A stretch of 64,000 bases of DNA, from the NCBI RefSeq assembly GCF_011602365.1, contig NZ_JAAONZ010000025.1, positions 1-64,000 on the forward strand, written 5' to 3'. Source of the stretch: Pseudomaricurvus hydrocarbonicus. Lineage in GTDB: Bacteria; Pseudomonadota; Gammaproteobacteria; Pseudomonadales; Cellvibrionaceae. Position numbers and translations under genes: made by a program. Shown here in pieces: positions 17,492 to 26,628 of this stretch (positions within the stretch are counted from its first letter, which is position 1; each line of letters starts with the position of its first letter). The notes beneath the pieces are model-generated. The model searched no databases, was not told the DNA's origin, and saw only the letters and a list, made by a program, of their open reading frames with translations.

Positions 17492-20400
17492 CTATTCGGG
17501 CGCATTGGTTTTACCGCCATGCACTTTCTCCCTTAGTGTCTGGAATATTTTGAAGAAAACAGGCACCAACAGAGTCCCGCCAATTACCCCGGCAATCGTA
17601 CCGCCGAAGATGGACAGCCCCAAAGACACCCTGGCCGCTGATCCGGCTCCGCTGGCAATCACCAGCGGGAACACCCCGACCAGGAAAGACAGGGCGGTCA
17701 TGGTGACGGGCCGGAAACGCAGTCGGGCAGCTTCGACAGTGGCCTCATGCAGCCCCCGGTTCTCGGCTTCGCGCAGCGATTTGGCAAACTCCACAATCAA
17801 AATCGCCGTTTTGGCGGACATGCCAATCAACAGCACCAGTCCGATTTGTCCATAGAGGCTGAGTGACTCTCCCGTGATTAACATGCCGATCAGTGCGCCA
17901 ATCATGGCCACAGGAACGGAGAGAATGATTGAGATGGGGGTGATCATGGACTCATACAATGCCGCTAAAAATAAATAGGTAAACAGCAGGGATAGCCCCA
18001 TGGCGATCGGTGCCATGTTGCCGGATTTGCGCTCCTCGAAGCTGGAGCCGGTCCAGTCGTATCTGAAACCGCTGGGCAGTGAGTCGAATGATAATGTATC
18101 GATGGCGGCCATGGTCTCGCCGGAGCTGTAGCCGCCCGCGTCATTGGGGCGGCCGTTGATAATCGCCGAGTCGTAGGTGTTGTAGCGATAGAGGATGTCC
18201 GCTCCCTGCACCAGAGACGTGCTGACGAAGGTACGCATGGACACCATTTCGCCTTGGGCATTGGCGACATACAAGTTGGCCAGGTCGTTTTCGGTCTGGC
18301 GAAATTGTGAATCGGCCTGAACCATGACCCGGTAGGTCTTGCCGTACAAATTGAAATCATTGACGTAATAGCCGCCCAGCTGGGTTTGCAGGGTCAGGAA
18401 TATATCGCTGATCGAAACGCCCAGGGTTTTGGCCTTGATGCGGTCAATGGTCAATTCAATTTGGGGGTAATCTGCACGGAAAGTCGAAAAGGCAACGCTG
18501 ACTTCGGGCAGGCCGTTCATGTCGCCAATCAATTTCCCCAGAGCGCGAGCCATGTTTTGAGCCCCCTGGCTTTGGGTGTCCTCCAGCACATAGGAAAAAC
18601 CGGCCACCGCCCCCATGCCCGGCAGCGCCGGGGCCCCAAACACGGTTACCCGACCACCGGGTATTTGGCTGAACAGGGCTTTGTACTTTTGTTGCAGGGC
18701 AAACTGGTGTTGATCGGGGGCTGTTCGCTCTCCCCAGGGTTTCAGCTTAACGATGATCATGCCGGCGTTGGGTTGCAGGGCTGCATTTAAAATGCTGAAA
18801 CCATTGACCGAGAGGATTGTTTCAATGGCGGGATCATTTTCCAGAGTGGCATACAGTTTATCGACATAGTCGGACGTGCGGTTTAAGGAGGCCGCAGGTG
18901 GTAACTGCACCTCAACCATGAAGAAGCCCTTGTCTTCTTCCGGAATGAAACTGGTGGGCACTAAGGTGAACAGGAAAACCAGCCCGGCAAACAGGGCCAC
19001 AATCAACAGCGAGCTGATTAGCAGGTGTGAGGCCAGCCAGCCAACCAGGTTGACATAACCGCGGGTAATGCTTGAAAACACGGCATTAAAACCGCGAATT
19101 AACGGGTTGGGTTTATGGTGTGATTGTTTCAGCAGCAGTGAGCAAAGGGCGGGGCTGAGCGACAGCGCGTTAATCATGGAGATGATCACGGCGACGACCA
19201 GAGTAATGCCAAACTGGGCAAACATTTCTCCGGTGATACCCGGTAATAACAGGGTGGGTCCAAACACGGCTAAGAGTACCGTCGACGTAGCGAAAATGGG
19301 GGCCGCCACTTCTCGCATGGCCTGTTGGGTCGCCGGACGGGCCTCCAGGCCCTCGTCGTGCATTAACCGCTCGACGTTTTCCACCACGATGATGGCATCG
19401 TCCACGACCAGACCAATGGCCAGGATTAACGCAAACAAGGTTACCGTGTTAATGGTCAAACCGAGCAGTTGCAAGACCGCCAGTGTGCCGATAATGGATA
19501 CGGGGACGGCAATGGTCGGTACCAGGGTGGCGCGCACGCTGCCGAGAAATAAATAGGTTACAAAAATAACCAGCGCGATGGTGAAGAACAGCGTCAGGAC
19601 AGTTTCTTCGAGTGAGGCTTCAATGAAGAGTGTGGTGTCGTGCCCGATGATATGACCGACACCATCCGGGAAAAACTGACTCAATTCATCCATTTTGGTC
19701 CGCACTGATTCCGCCACTTCCAATGAATTGGCGTCGGACAGTTTATACACGGCAAGCAGTACACCGGGCTTGTTGTTGTATTCTCCAAAACCCTTGTAGA
19801 CTTCGGAGCCCAGCTCCAGTCGTGCCACATCTTTCAGCCGTAAAATGGAACCCAGAGGATCGCTGCGTAAAATAATGTTGCCAAATTCCTCTTCTGACAC
19901 CAGCCTGCCCTTGGTTTTGAGCACGTATTGAAATTGCGTCTGCGGCGGACTGGGCGCGGCTCCCAGCTGACCCACGGCCGCCTGCACGTTTTGCTCCTGC
20001 AGGGCCGCCAGTACCTGTGACACGGAAATTTTGTTATTGGCCAGCTTGACGGGGTCCAGCCAGAGGCGCATGCCGTAATTGAGAGCTCCAATGATACGAG
20101 CGTCACCCACCCCATCAAGGCGGGCGATTTCCGGAAGGACATTCAAACTGGTGTAGTTGGAGAGGTAGACGCCATCCACCGTGTCGTCCGGTGAAAACAG
20201 GCTGACCACCATCAACATGTCTGAAGAGGTTTTGCGAACCTTGATGCCGCGCTTCAGCACTTCCGCCGGCAGTCTTGGCTCGGCCAGCGCGACGCGGTTT
20301 TGAATGTCCACCTGAGCCAGTGACGCATCGACACCGGTCTCGAACGTTACCTGCAAGGTGTAGCTGCCGTCACTGGCGGAATTGGATTGCATGTAGATCA

Positions 20401-20626
20401 TACCTTCCGCGCCATTGACCTGATCTTCAATCGGACCCGCGACGGTTTCTTTCACCGTTTCGGCACTGGCACCCGGGTAGTTGGCAAACACCCGGACTTT
20501 AGGTGGTGCGATTTCCGGGTACTGGTCAACCGGCATGACAATCGCTGCCAAGAGTCCAAAGATCGTAATGAGTATCGAGATGACAAACGCAAAGCGCGGA
20601 CGTTTGATAAAAAACTGTGGTCCCAT
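17492..20626 (-). CDS. RND efflux transporter, inner-membrane pump (HAE1 family)
   Basis: Proton-driven multidrug pump of the AcrB/MexF type. The 1044 residues show the standard start (MGPQFFIKRPRFAFVISIL), two halves of six membrane helices each with large periplasmic loops, and the proton-relay Asp pair in GLVVDDAIIVVENVERL at about 405. Length is normal for the family. Subfamily features look closer to MexF/OqxB than to AcrB. It lies 100 bases downstream of its adaptor gene on the same strand. No outer-membrane channel gene is present, so it must borrow a TolC-like protein encoded elsewhere. Ribosome site GGAG before the ATG. Confidence 0.95.
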   Translation of the reverse strand: MGPQFFIKRPRFAFVISILITIFGLLAAIVMPVDQYPEIAPPKVRVFANYPGASAETVKETVAGPIEDQVNGAEGMIYMQSNSASDGSYTLQVTFETGVDASLAQVDIQNRVALAEPRLPAEVLKRGIKVRKTSSDMLMVVSLFSPDDTVDGVYLSNYTSLNVLPEIARLDGVGDARIIGALNYGMRLWLDPVKLANNKISVSQVLAALQEQNVQAAVGQLGAAPSPPQTQFQYVLKTKGRLVSEEEFGNIILRSDPLGSILRLKDVARLELGSEVYKGFGEYNNKPGVLLAVYKLSDANSLEVAESVRTKMDELSQFFPDGVGHIIGHDTTLFIEASLEETVLTLFFTIALVIFVTYLFLGSVRATLVPTIAVPVSIIGTLAVLQLLGLTINTVTLFALILAIGLVVDDAIIVVENVERLMHDEGLEARPATQQAMREVAAPIFATSTVLLAVFGPTLLLPGITGEMFAQFGITLVVAVIISMINALSLSPALCSLLLKQSHHKPNPLIRGFNAVFSSITRGYVNLVGWLASHLLISSLLIVALFAGLVFLFTLVPTSFIPEEDKGFFMVEVQLPPAASLNRTSDYVDKLYATLENDPAIETILSVNGFSILNAALQPNAGMIIVKLKPWGERTAPDQHQFALQQKYKALFSQIPGGRVTVFGAPALPGMGAVAGFSYVLEDTQSQGAQNMARALGKLIGDMNGLPEVSVAFSTFRADYPQIELTIDRIKAKTLGVSISDIFLTLQTQLGGYYVNDFNLYGKTYRVMVQADSQFRQTENDLANLYVANAQGEMVSMRTFVSTSLVQGADILYRYNTYDSAIINGRPNDAGGYSSGETMAAIDTLSFDSLPSGFRYDWTGSSFEERKSGNMAPIAMGLSLLFTYLFLAALYESMITPISIILSVPVAMIGALIGMLITGESLSLYGQIGLVLLIGMSAKTAILIVEFAKSLREAENRGLHEATVEAARLRFRPVTMTALSFLVGVFPLVIASGAGSAARVSLGLSIFGGTIAGVIGGTLLVPVFFKIFQTLREKVHGGKTNAPE

Positions 20627-20726
20627 AGGGATCTCCAGTGATCGGTGCTGAAGTCAATGGCGTGGGCACCCCTCAAAAGAGACGGCCGCGTATGTGGTTC
20701 GTGTGGATTGTGTGTGGGGGTGACCG

Positions 20727-21857
20727 CTATTCCCCCAGGGTCACCGCCAGGCCGGGTTTGAGTCCTTGCAAACCGGGAGATACGATCCGGTCGCCGTCGC
20801 TGAGCCCTTCTTTGACGGCCCAGTCCTGACCGTCGCGGACACCCACCTCAATGTTTCTTCGCTGAATGACAAGATCCTGATCCAGCAACAGCACATAGTG
20901 ACCCTGTTGGTCTTGGCGGATAAAATTTTGCGGGACCATGACTCGGGAGACTTTTTGTTGGGCTTTTCCGTTCACGATGACATTCTGCCCGGGCAGCAAC
21001 AACCCATCGGGGTTGGGAAACAGGGCACGTGCGGTGATCATGCCGGTGGACTCTGAAGATTCATGGGACCAGTTCTGAAATTTACCTTTATGGGGGTAAT
21101 CAACATTGCCCGCCAGTTTCAGGGTCACGACAAACTCGGGGATTTCGAGGCCGGACTTTTCCAATTTGGTGCGCAGCATCACCAACGCGTTATAACGGCT
21201 GAGCTCGACACTGGTGGACACATAGATGGGATTGAGTTGCACCAGTTCAAACAGGGGGTTACTTGAAGGGCCGACATTGTCGCCATTGGCGTAGCCGGGT
21301 TTACTGATTCGACCGGAAAAGGGGGCCTTGATTTTGGTGTGGGAAATATCCAGCTCGGCCTTTTCCAGTTGGGCTTCCGCTTTGCTGACCGAGGCTTCGG
21401 CCACGGCCAGGTTGGCCTTGGCCGTGTCGTAGTCCAGTTGGGAAATAAACCCCTTGGGCATCAGAGATTCAGCGCGTTTCCAGTTGGCTTTTGCCTGCAG
21501 GGCACTGGCTTGTGCGGCTTCCACTTCGGCTTTGGCCGCATGCAGGGCGCTGCGATAATTCTCATCATTGAGCTCAATCAGTAGGTCGCCCTTAGTGACG
21601 AGATCACCCGCTGCGAAATGATTTTTGAGGAGCGTCGCGGTGACTTCCGGGCGGACTTCGGCCGTCTGTATGGCTTCGATAACCGCGGGCAACGAAAAGG
21701 CTGGCTGTAAATCCCGACTGGCGGCCCTGGCAATTTCACTGCTGGGAATGGTGGGTTTTGCAACCGCGGGTGGCGGCTGATTGTCAGTTTCTGATTTGCC
21801 ACATCCTGCAAGCACGAATGTCACAATTATCACGCTGTACAGCGATCCCAATTTCAT
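20727..21857 (-). CDS. RND efflux periplasmic adaptor (membrane fusion protein), lipoprotein
   Basis: Links the inner-membrane pump to the outer-membrane channel. The 376 residues start with a lipoprotein signal (MKLGSLYSVIIVTFVLAGC, lipid Cys at 19), then a Pro-rich stretch, a lipoyl-like half domain, a coiled-coil hairpin (about 95-160, Ala/Lys/Glu-rich), the second lipoyl half (ISHTKIKAPFSGRIS) and a beta-barrel. AAGGGAT precedes the ATG. First gene of the two-gene efflux operon. The family resembles MexE/AcrA adaptors. No dedicated repressor gene is adjacent; the AraC gene downstream of the opposite end belongs to the next cluster. Confidence 0.94.
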   Translation of the reverse strand: MKLGSLYSVIIVTFVLAGCGKSETDNQPPPAVAKPTIPSSEIARAASRDLQPAFSLPAVIEAIQTAEVRPEVTATLLKNHFAAGDLVTKGDLLIELNDENYRSALHAAKAEVEAAQASALQAKANWKRAESLMPKGFISQLDYDTAKANLAVAEASVSKAEAQLEKAELDISHTKIKAPFSGRISKPGYANGDNVGPSSNPLFELVQLNPIYVSTSVELSRYNALVMLRTKLEKSGLEIPEFVVTLKLAGNVDYPHKGKFQNWSHESSESTGMITARALFPNPDGLLLPGQNVIVNGKAQQKVSRVMVPQNFIRQDQQGHYVLLLDQDLVIQRRNIEVGVRDGQDWAVKEGLSDGDRIVSPGLQGLKPGLAVTLGE

Positions 21858-22086
21858 TCCGATATCCCTTGTTGGGTTAGGGGCAAAGTGTTCCTTAAGA
21901 GCGCCTGTCTTTAGTCAGACTCATTTTCATAGTGTTAGGTATAGCAGATGGTGGTTGCGACGCGAGGTAAGGGCGTGGGTTGTCGTTTGAAATTAGATTT
22001 GAGAAGTATTGGGTGACAGAATGCGTGTGAAGAGAGGAGCAGTTCGAGGGCGTGCTGCTCCCGAGACGCTCGTTTTATGCAAAAAA

Positions 22087-22962
22087 TTAACGGTGTTTAC
22101 TCTTTCGGTATTGATCCGGAGAAAGGCCAATGACTTTTTTAAACAGGCGGGAGAAATAATAGGCGTCATCATACCCCAGCGCCGCGGCCACCTGCTTGAC
22201 CGACTGGGCACTGGCATCTAACAAGTAACAGGCGTGTTGCATTTTTAAATTGATGAAAAACTGAATTGGTGAATGCCCGGTGAGCGCCTTAAAGCGTTTG
22301 GAAAAATGATACTTTGACAGCTTGCTGTGAGCCGCCAGTGAATCCAGATCCATTTGTCCGTGCAGGTGCTCATTCATGTAGGCGCGGGCTGAATCCAGAT
22401 CAATCTGTTTGCCGCTTTTGGAGCGCTGCTGCCGCACCAGCAGCGCCAGGTGGCTCATGATTTGTTGCAGTTGGTGGCAGCCATGAACAAACGACGCGGT
22501 GTTGTAGCCGGAGTGACGCAGGCTGAACAACTCTTCAAAATCCGCAATGAGGCGTGGCTGGACGCCCAGTGACTGAATGGGGGCGTTGAGGTCCAGATGT
22601 CGGCAGAAGTCCGCACTGAGCAGGCCCTCAAAATGAATCCAGTAAATCGACCAGGGGTAGTTGCTGTGTGAGCTGTAGCTGTGGCTGACTCCTTTGGGCA
22701 GCAGAATCAGGTCGCCGGGACGAATGCGGTGCGGCTGTCCTTCCAGCATGAGGGTGCCGCGTCCGGCGGTGCAGTAGATTATCAGGTTGTTGTTGTGGGA
22801 TTCTCGCACCATCTGGTGATGTTCCGCCTGTGGGTAGTAGCCCATAGCGACCGGATACAGGCCCCGGGTGAGGGGGTTGGCGGCCAGCTGGTCGATGAGG
22901 AATTGGGGGGTTAAAAACCTAATTCCTTTGGGGGGGAGCGGCCAGTTGGAGGTGAGCTGCAT
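22087..22962 (-). CDS. AraC-family regulator, MmsR-like
   Basis: Transcription factor of 291 residues. The N-terminal cupin (about 30-140, GRGTLMLEGQPHRIRPGDLI) should bind an effector. The C-terminal 100 residues hold two helix-turn-helix units (LAAHSKLSKYHFSKRFKALT and VKQVAAALGYDDAYYFSRLF). It is divergent from the valine-degradation cluster with a 262-base gap, the same layout as mmsR facing mmsAB in Pseudomonas aeruginosa, where MmsR activates the cluster. I infer the same role here; the ligand is unknown. Confidence 0.82.
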   Translation of the reverse strand: MQLTSNWPLPPKGIRFLTPQFLIDQLAANPLTRGLYPVAMGYYPQAEHHQMVRESHNNNLIIYCTAGRGTLMLEGQPHRIRPGDLILLPKGVSHSYSSHSNYPWSIYWIHFEGLLSADFCRHLDLNAPIQSLGVQPRLIADFEELFSLRHSGYNTASFVHGCHQLQQIMSHLALLVRQQRSKSGKQIDLDSARAYMNEHLHGQMDLDSLAAHSKLSKYHFSKRFKALTGHSPIQFFINLKMQHACYLLDASAQSVKQVAAALGYDDAYYFSRLFKKVIGLSPDQYRKSKHR

Positions 22963-23224
22963 GTTAACTCTTTGAATTTTAAGGTTATGTTGATTTTTTT
23001 GTTTTTGACTAAACTTTATTTAGGCCGCAAGATGATCCATCATAATGCCAACATCGTCAATCCACAGGGTGTTGATGACTGTGTTCTACTCATGCCTCTG
23101 AGTGAGCACAACAGCAAAAATATAAAAATATCCGGATCTGCAGGTCTGACAAAGGCCAGGAGGCTTCTTTCGCAGTGGCCTTGTGCCAGGGGCTCCGGCA
23201 TCTATCGAAACATGAGAGATCACT

Positions 23225-24391
23225 ATGGACTTTAATTTAAGTGATGAGCAGTTGGCATTCCAGGACGCCGCACGCGCCTTTGCCCAGGGTGAAATGGCAC
23301 CACTGGCGGCCGAATGGGATGAAAAGAAAATCTTCCCCAAAGACGTGATTGCCAAGGCGGGCGAACTGGGCTTTTGTGGCATGTATTGCCCGGAAGAAAC
23401 CGGGGGAATGGGCTTGTCCCGCCTGGATACCGTCATCATCCTGGAAGAGTTGGCGGCTGGTTGCACCTCTACGGCCGCGTTTATTTCCATTCACAATATG
23501 GCCACCTGGATGGTTGCGACCTGGGCGACTGACGCGGTCAAAGCCGAATGGTGCGGCGACCTGACGTCGGGCCAGAAGCTGGCCTCCTATTGCCTGACAG
23601 AGCCCGGTGCCGGCAGTGACGCCGGTTCGTTGCGCACCAGCGCCAAAAGAGACGGCGATGAATACGTCATTAATGGCAGCAAGATGTTCATCAGTGGTGC
23701 CGGCAGCACGGATGTGCTGCTGTTGATGGCGCGCACTGGCTCTCAGCAGGACGGCGCCAGGGGCATCAGTGCTTTTGTGGTACCCGCGGACTTACCCGGC
23801 ATTCACTACGGTAAAAATGAAGATAAAATGGGTTGGAATTCTCAGCCCACCCGAGCCATTACGTTTGAAGACGTGCGTATCCCCGCGGCCAACCTGCTGG
23901 GAAGTGAAGGTGAGGGCTTTAAAATTGCCATGAAGGGGCTGGACGGCGGGCGCATTAATATCGCCACCTGCTCCATCGGTGCGGCCCAGGCTTGCCTCAA
24001 CCACACCCAGGTTTACATGCGCGAGCGCAAGCAGTTCGGTCAGGCCATCGCCAGCTTTCAGGCGCTGCAGTTTAAGCTGGCGGATATGGTGACGGAACTG
24101 GTGGCCGCCCGGCAAATGATTCGTCTGGCGGCGTGCAAGCTGGACGCCAACAGTGGTGATAAAACCACCTACTGCGCGATGGCCAAACGCTTTGCCACCG
24201 ATGTCGGCTTTGAAGTGTGCAACAACGCGATTCAATTGCACGGGGGTTACGGTTACATCAAGGAATACCCCATCGAACGCTACATGCGCGACGCGCGCGT
24301 GCATCAAATCCTGGAAGGCACCAACGAAGTGATGCGGCTGTTGACCGCGCGTCGTATTTTGGAAGACGGTGCTACCGACGCGATACGATAG
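23225..24391 (+). CDS. Acyl-CoA dehydrogenase, probably isobutyryl-CoA dehydrogenase
   Basis: FAD enzyme that would oxidise isobutyryl-CoA to methacrylyl-CoA in valine breakdown. The 388 residues show the three acyl-CoA dehydrogenase domains: helical N-terminus, beta domain with YCLTEPGAGSDAGSL and the second signature near 160-170, and the helical C-terminus with QLHGGYGYIKEYPIERYMRD and the catalytic Glu region ILEGTNE. It resembles mammalian ACAD8. Cluster context (hydratase, HIBYL-CoA hydrolase, mmsB behind it) supports the valine assignment. The ATG has a modest GAGA ribosome site. Confidence 0.9.
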   Translation: MDFNLSDEQLAFQDAARAFAQGEMAPLAAEWDEKKIFPKDVIAKAGELGFCGMYCPEETGGMGLSRLDTVIILEELAAGCTSTAAFISIHNMATWMVATWATDAVKAEWCGDLTSGQKLASYCLTEPGAGSDAGSLRTSAKRDGDEYVINGSKMFISGAGSTDVLLLMARTGSQQDGARGISAFVVPADLPGIHYGKNEDKMGWNSQPTRAITFEDVRIPAANLLGSEGEGFKIAMKGLDGGRINIATCSIGAAQACLNHTQVYMRERKQFGQAIASFQALQFKLADMVTELVAARQMIRLAACKLDANSGDKTTYCAMAKRFATDVGFEVCNNAIQLHGGYGYIKEYPIERYMRDARVHQILEGTNEVMRLLTARRILEDGATDAIR

Positions 24392-24549
24392 CTGTTTGGG
24401 TGAAACGATTGTGGCTGCCAGCCAGTGATGTGAGCAACTGAACTGGTGATGGCGGGTGTCGGGCCTCGCAGCGCTCCGGTACCCTGACTTTTAACGATAA
24501 GAATGATAACCCGGGTGCTGTTGTGCAGCCTGCCCTCAAGGAGCAAATG

Positions 24550-25326
24550 ATGAGCGAATTACTCAAACTCGAAAAGCGTGGTCACACGGCCATTATCACC
24601 TTTAACAACCCCCCCGCGAATACCTGGACGCCGGAAAGCTTGCGCTATTTGCAACAGCTGGTGGTCGAGTTGAATGACGACAAAGACAACTACGCTCTGA
24701 TTCTGACCAGTGACAGTGAGAAATTTTTCAGCGCCGGCGCCGATTTAAATCAGTTTAATCACGATGATAAAGGTCAGTCGTTTGCCGCGTCTCTGGCGTT
24801 TGGTGAAGCGTTTGAAGCGCTGTCGAATTATCAGGGCGTTTCCATTGCCGCCATCACCGGTTACGCCATGGGCGGAGGCCTGGAAGTGGCGCTGTCGTGC
24901 GACGTTCGTATCTGTGAAGAGCAGGCGCAAATGGCCTTGCCGGAGGCGGCAGTAGGCTTGTTGCCCTGTGGGTTGGGGTCACAGCAATTGTCCTGGCTGG
25001 TGGGCGAGCAGTGGGCCAAACGCATGATTTTGCTGGGAGAGCGATTGAAGGCGCCAAAAGCCGAACAAATTGGTTTGGTCTCCGAAGTGGTGCCCACGGG
25101 TACCGTGCTGGAAAAAGCCCTGCAGCTGGCCGCACAAGTGGAAGGGCAGTCGCCAACGTCGGTGCGCTTCTGTAAAGAGCTGATCATGGAAGCCCGCCGT
25201 GGTGACATCGTTGCCAGTTACGCCAGGGAGCGCGAAATGTTTGTCAAGCTCTGGGACACCCAGGATCAGAAAGAAGGTGTGAGTGCGTTTTTGGAAAAGC
25301 GCAAACCCGAGTGGAAAAATAAATAA
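24550..25326 (+). CDS. Enoyl-CoA hydratase (valine pathway, methacrylyl-CoA hydratase)
   Basis: Crotonase-fold enzyme that would add water to methacrylyl-CoA, giving 3-hydroxyisobutyryl-CoA. Both catalytic Glu residues are present (GYAMGGGLEVAL and LPEAAVGLLP), as is the oxyanion-hole FSAGADL. The 258-residue length is normal. AAGGAG is 6 bases before the second of two adjacent ATG codons, so I choose 24550; the ATG at 24547 is possible. Methacrylyl-CoA is toxic, so having the next gene, the CoA hydrolase, directly behind makes sense. Confidence 0.88.
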   Translation: MSELLKLEKRGHTAIITFNNPPANTWTPESLRYLQQLVVELNDDKDNYALILTSDSEKFFSAGADLNQFNHDDKGQSFAASLAFGEAFEALSNYQGVSIAAITGYAMGGGLEVALSCDVRICEEQAQMALPEAAVGLLPCGLGSQQLSWLVGEQWAKRMILLGERLKAPKAEQIGLVSEVVPTGTVLEKALQLAAQVEGQSPTSVRFCKELIMEARRGDIVASYAREREMFVKLWDTQDQKEGVSAFLEKRKPEWKNK

Positions 25327-25377
25327 CAATACTGGGTGACTGTCGGGAACAACAGTAAAGAGAGTGCGTTGCGCCTC

Positions 25378-25430
25378 GATGAGTAGGACTTAGATGATGA
25401 GTAGGACTTAGATGATGAGCAGGTTTTGAT
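25378..25430 (+). repeat. 18-base tandem repeat (about 2.9 copies) in the leader of the HIBYL-CoA hydrolase gene
   Basis: GATGAGTAGGACTTAGAT occurs twice exactly (25378-25395, 25396-25413) and a third time altered (25414-25430). The array ends directly at the ATG of the next gene. Each unit carries an ATG, a ribosome-site-like AGTAGGA or GCAGG, and a stop, so it spells tiny open frames of four to five codons (MSRT, MMSRT, MMSRF). Confidence 0.85.
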
Positions 25431-26525
25431 ATGAGTGATGTCGTGTTGTTTGAAGAGCGCCCGGCGGCGGGTGGTAAAAAGCTGGGTGTGGCCATGCTGA
25501 ATTCGGAGAAGTCTCTGAATTCGCTGTCGCATGCGATGGTGGAATTGTTGCTGCCCAAGTTGCAACAATGGCAGGCGGACGATGCAATCTCGGCGGTTTT
25601 TTTGCACAGCGCGGGTGACAAATCGTTTTGTGCGGGTGGCGATGTGGTGGCCTTGCACGCGGGTTCGGCGGCTTACGGTGAAGAGCTGCCCGATGACAGC
25701 TGCACCGATTTTTTTGCCGAAGAATACCGTCTCGATTATTTGATTCATACCTTCGGTAAGCCCTTTATCGTGTGGGGCACCGGTTTTGTGATGGGCGGCG
25801 GCGTGGGCTTGTTGAGCGGTGCTTCCCATCGAGTGGTGACCGATACCACGCGGATGGCGATGCCTGAAATCACCATTGGTCTGTACCCGGATGTGGGCGG
25901 GACCTGGTTTTTGAATCGTACCCCGGGTCAAACAGGGCTGTTTCTCGGTTTGACCGGCGCCAACATTAACGGCACGGATGTGGAATACATCGGCCTGGCG
26001 GATTATTTCATCACTCAGGATCTGAAAGACGAAGTGATGACGGCTCTGACGGAAGTGAAGTGTGAGAGGGGCATTGGCGGTGTGCTGGACCATTTCAGCA
26101 AGCTGGTGGCGCCGCAGAAACCGCAGGGCAACATAGAAGCGCACCTGGATTGGATCAACCGGGTATGTGACGGTGCCGATGTGCCGACGATTGTCGCTCA
26201 GATTACGGCTTACGACGGGGATGACAAGTGGTGTGCCAAAGCCGCTAAGACTTTGGCCGCTGGCTGTCCGGTGACGCCGTACCTGGTGTGGGAGCAGTTG
26301 CAGCGCGGCAAAGACCTGTCGCTGGAAGACGTCTTCCGGCTGGAGCTGACGATGTCCGTGAACTGCGCCAAACGCGGCCATTTTAAAGAGGGGGTGCGGG
26401 CGTTACTGATCGATAAAGACCGCAACCCACAGTGGACACCTGCCGCGGTAGCGGATGTGTCCGCGGAAGAAATTCAGGCGTTTTTCGTCGAGCCATGGGC
26501 AACGAACCCGCTGGCAGATCTCTGA
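25431..26525 (+). CDS. 3-hydroxyisobutyryl-CoA hydrolase (HIBCH family)
   Basis: Releases 3-hydroxyisobutyrate from its CoA ester in valine degradation. Crotonase-fold protein of 364 residues with the family's larger size. Motifs: CAGGDV near 65, GFVMGGGVGL, and MPEITIGLYPDVGG, which carries the catalytic Glu and Asp that set hydrolases apart from hydratases. The C-terminus has the extra helical part typical of HIBCH. Its ATG comes 1 base after the stop of the last micro-ORF in the leader repeat, so translation may be re-initiation. Confidence 0.9.
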   Translation: MSDVVLFEERPAAGGKKLGVAMLNSEKSLNSLSHAMVELLLPKLQQWQADDAISAVFLHSAGDKSFCAGGDVVALHAGSAAYGEELPDDSCTDFFAEEYRLDYLIHTFGKPFIVWGTGFVMGGGVGLLSGASHRVVTDTTRMAMPEITIGLYPDVGGTWFLNRTPGQTGLFLGLTGANINGTDVEYIGLADYFITQDLKDEVMTALTEVKCERGIGGVLDHFSKLVAPQKPQGNIEAHLDWINRVCDGADVPTIVAQITAYDGDDKWCAKAAKTLAAGCPVTPYLVWEQLQRGKDLSLEDVFRLELTMSVNCAKRGHFKEGVRALLIDKDRNPQWTPAAVADVSAEEIQAFFVEPWATNPLADL

Positions 26526-26530
26526 GACTT

Positions 26531-26572
26531 ATTTCAGGGGCTTAATCTCTGATTTCAGGGGGTTAGCCTCTG
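26531..26572 (+). repeat. 21-base imperfect tandem repeat before mmsB
   Basis: ATTTCAGGGGCTTAATCTCTG followed at once by ATTTCAGGGGGTTAGCCTCTG (17 of 21 bases identical). It starts 5 bases after the preceding stop codon and lies 57 bases before the mmsB ATG. Confidence 0.7.
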
Positions 26573-26628
26573 ATGCTAAACAATAATCACATGGCGGCTA
26601 CAGCCGCTGACGTTGAGGGAGTGGTCAC

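Noticed and set aside
22036-22061. Hairpin GGAGCAG/CTGCTCC after the MmsR-like gene
   Set aside because: Short stem with a 12-base loop and no T run; too weak to call a terminator.
23153-23183. Inverted repeat AAGGCCA/TGGCCTT before the acyl-CoA dehydrogenase gene
   Set aside because: Only 7 bases and in a GC-rich leader; could be chance. No regulator can be tied to it.
25266-26381. 371-codon open frame antisense to the HIBYL-CoA hydrolase gene
   Set aside because: Shadow of the crotonase gene; part of it runs through the tandem repeat (Ser/Lys repeats) and it matches nothing known.
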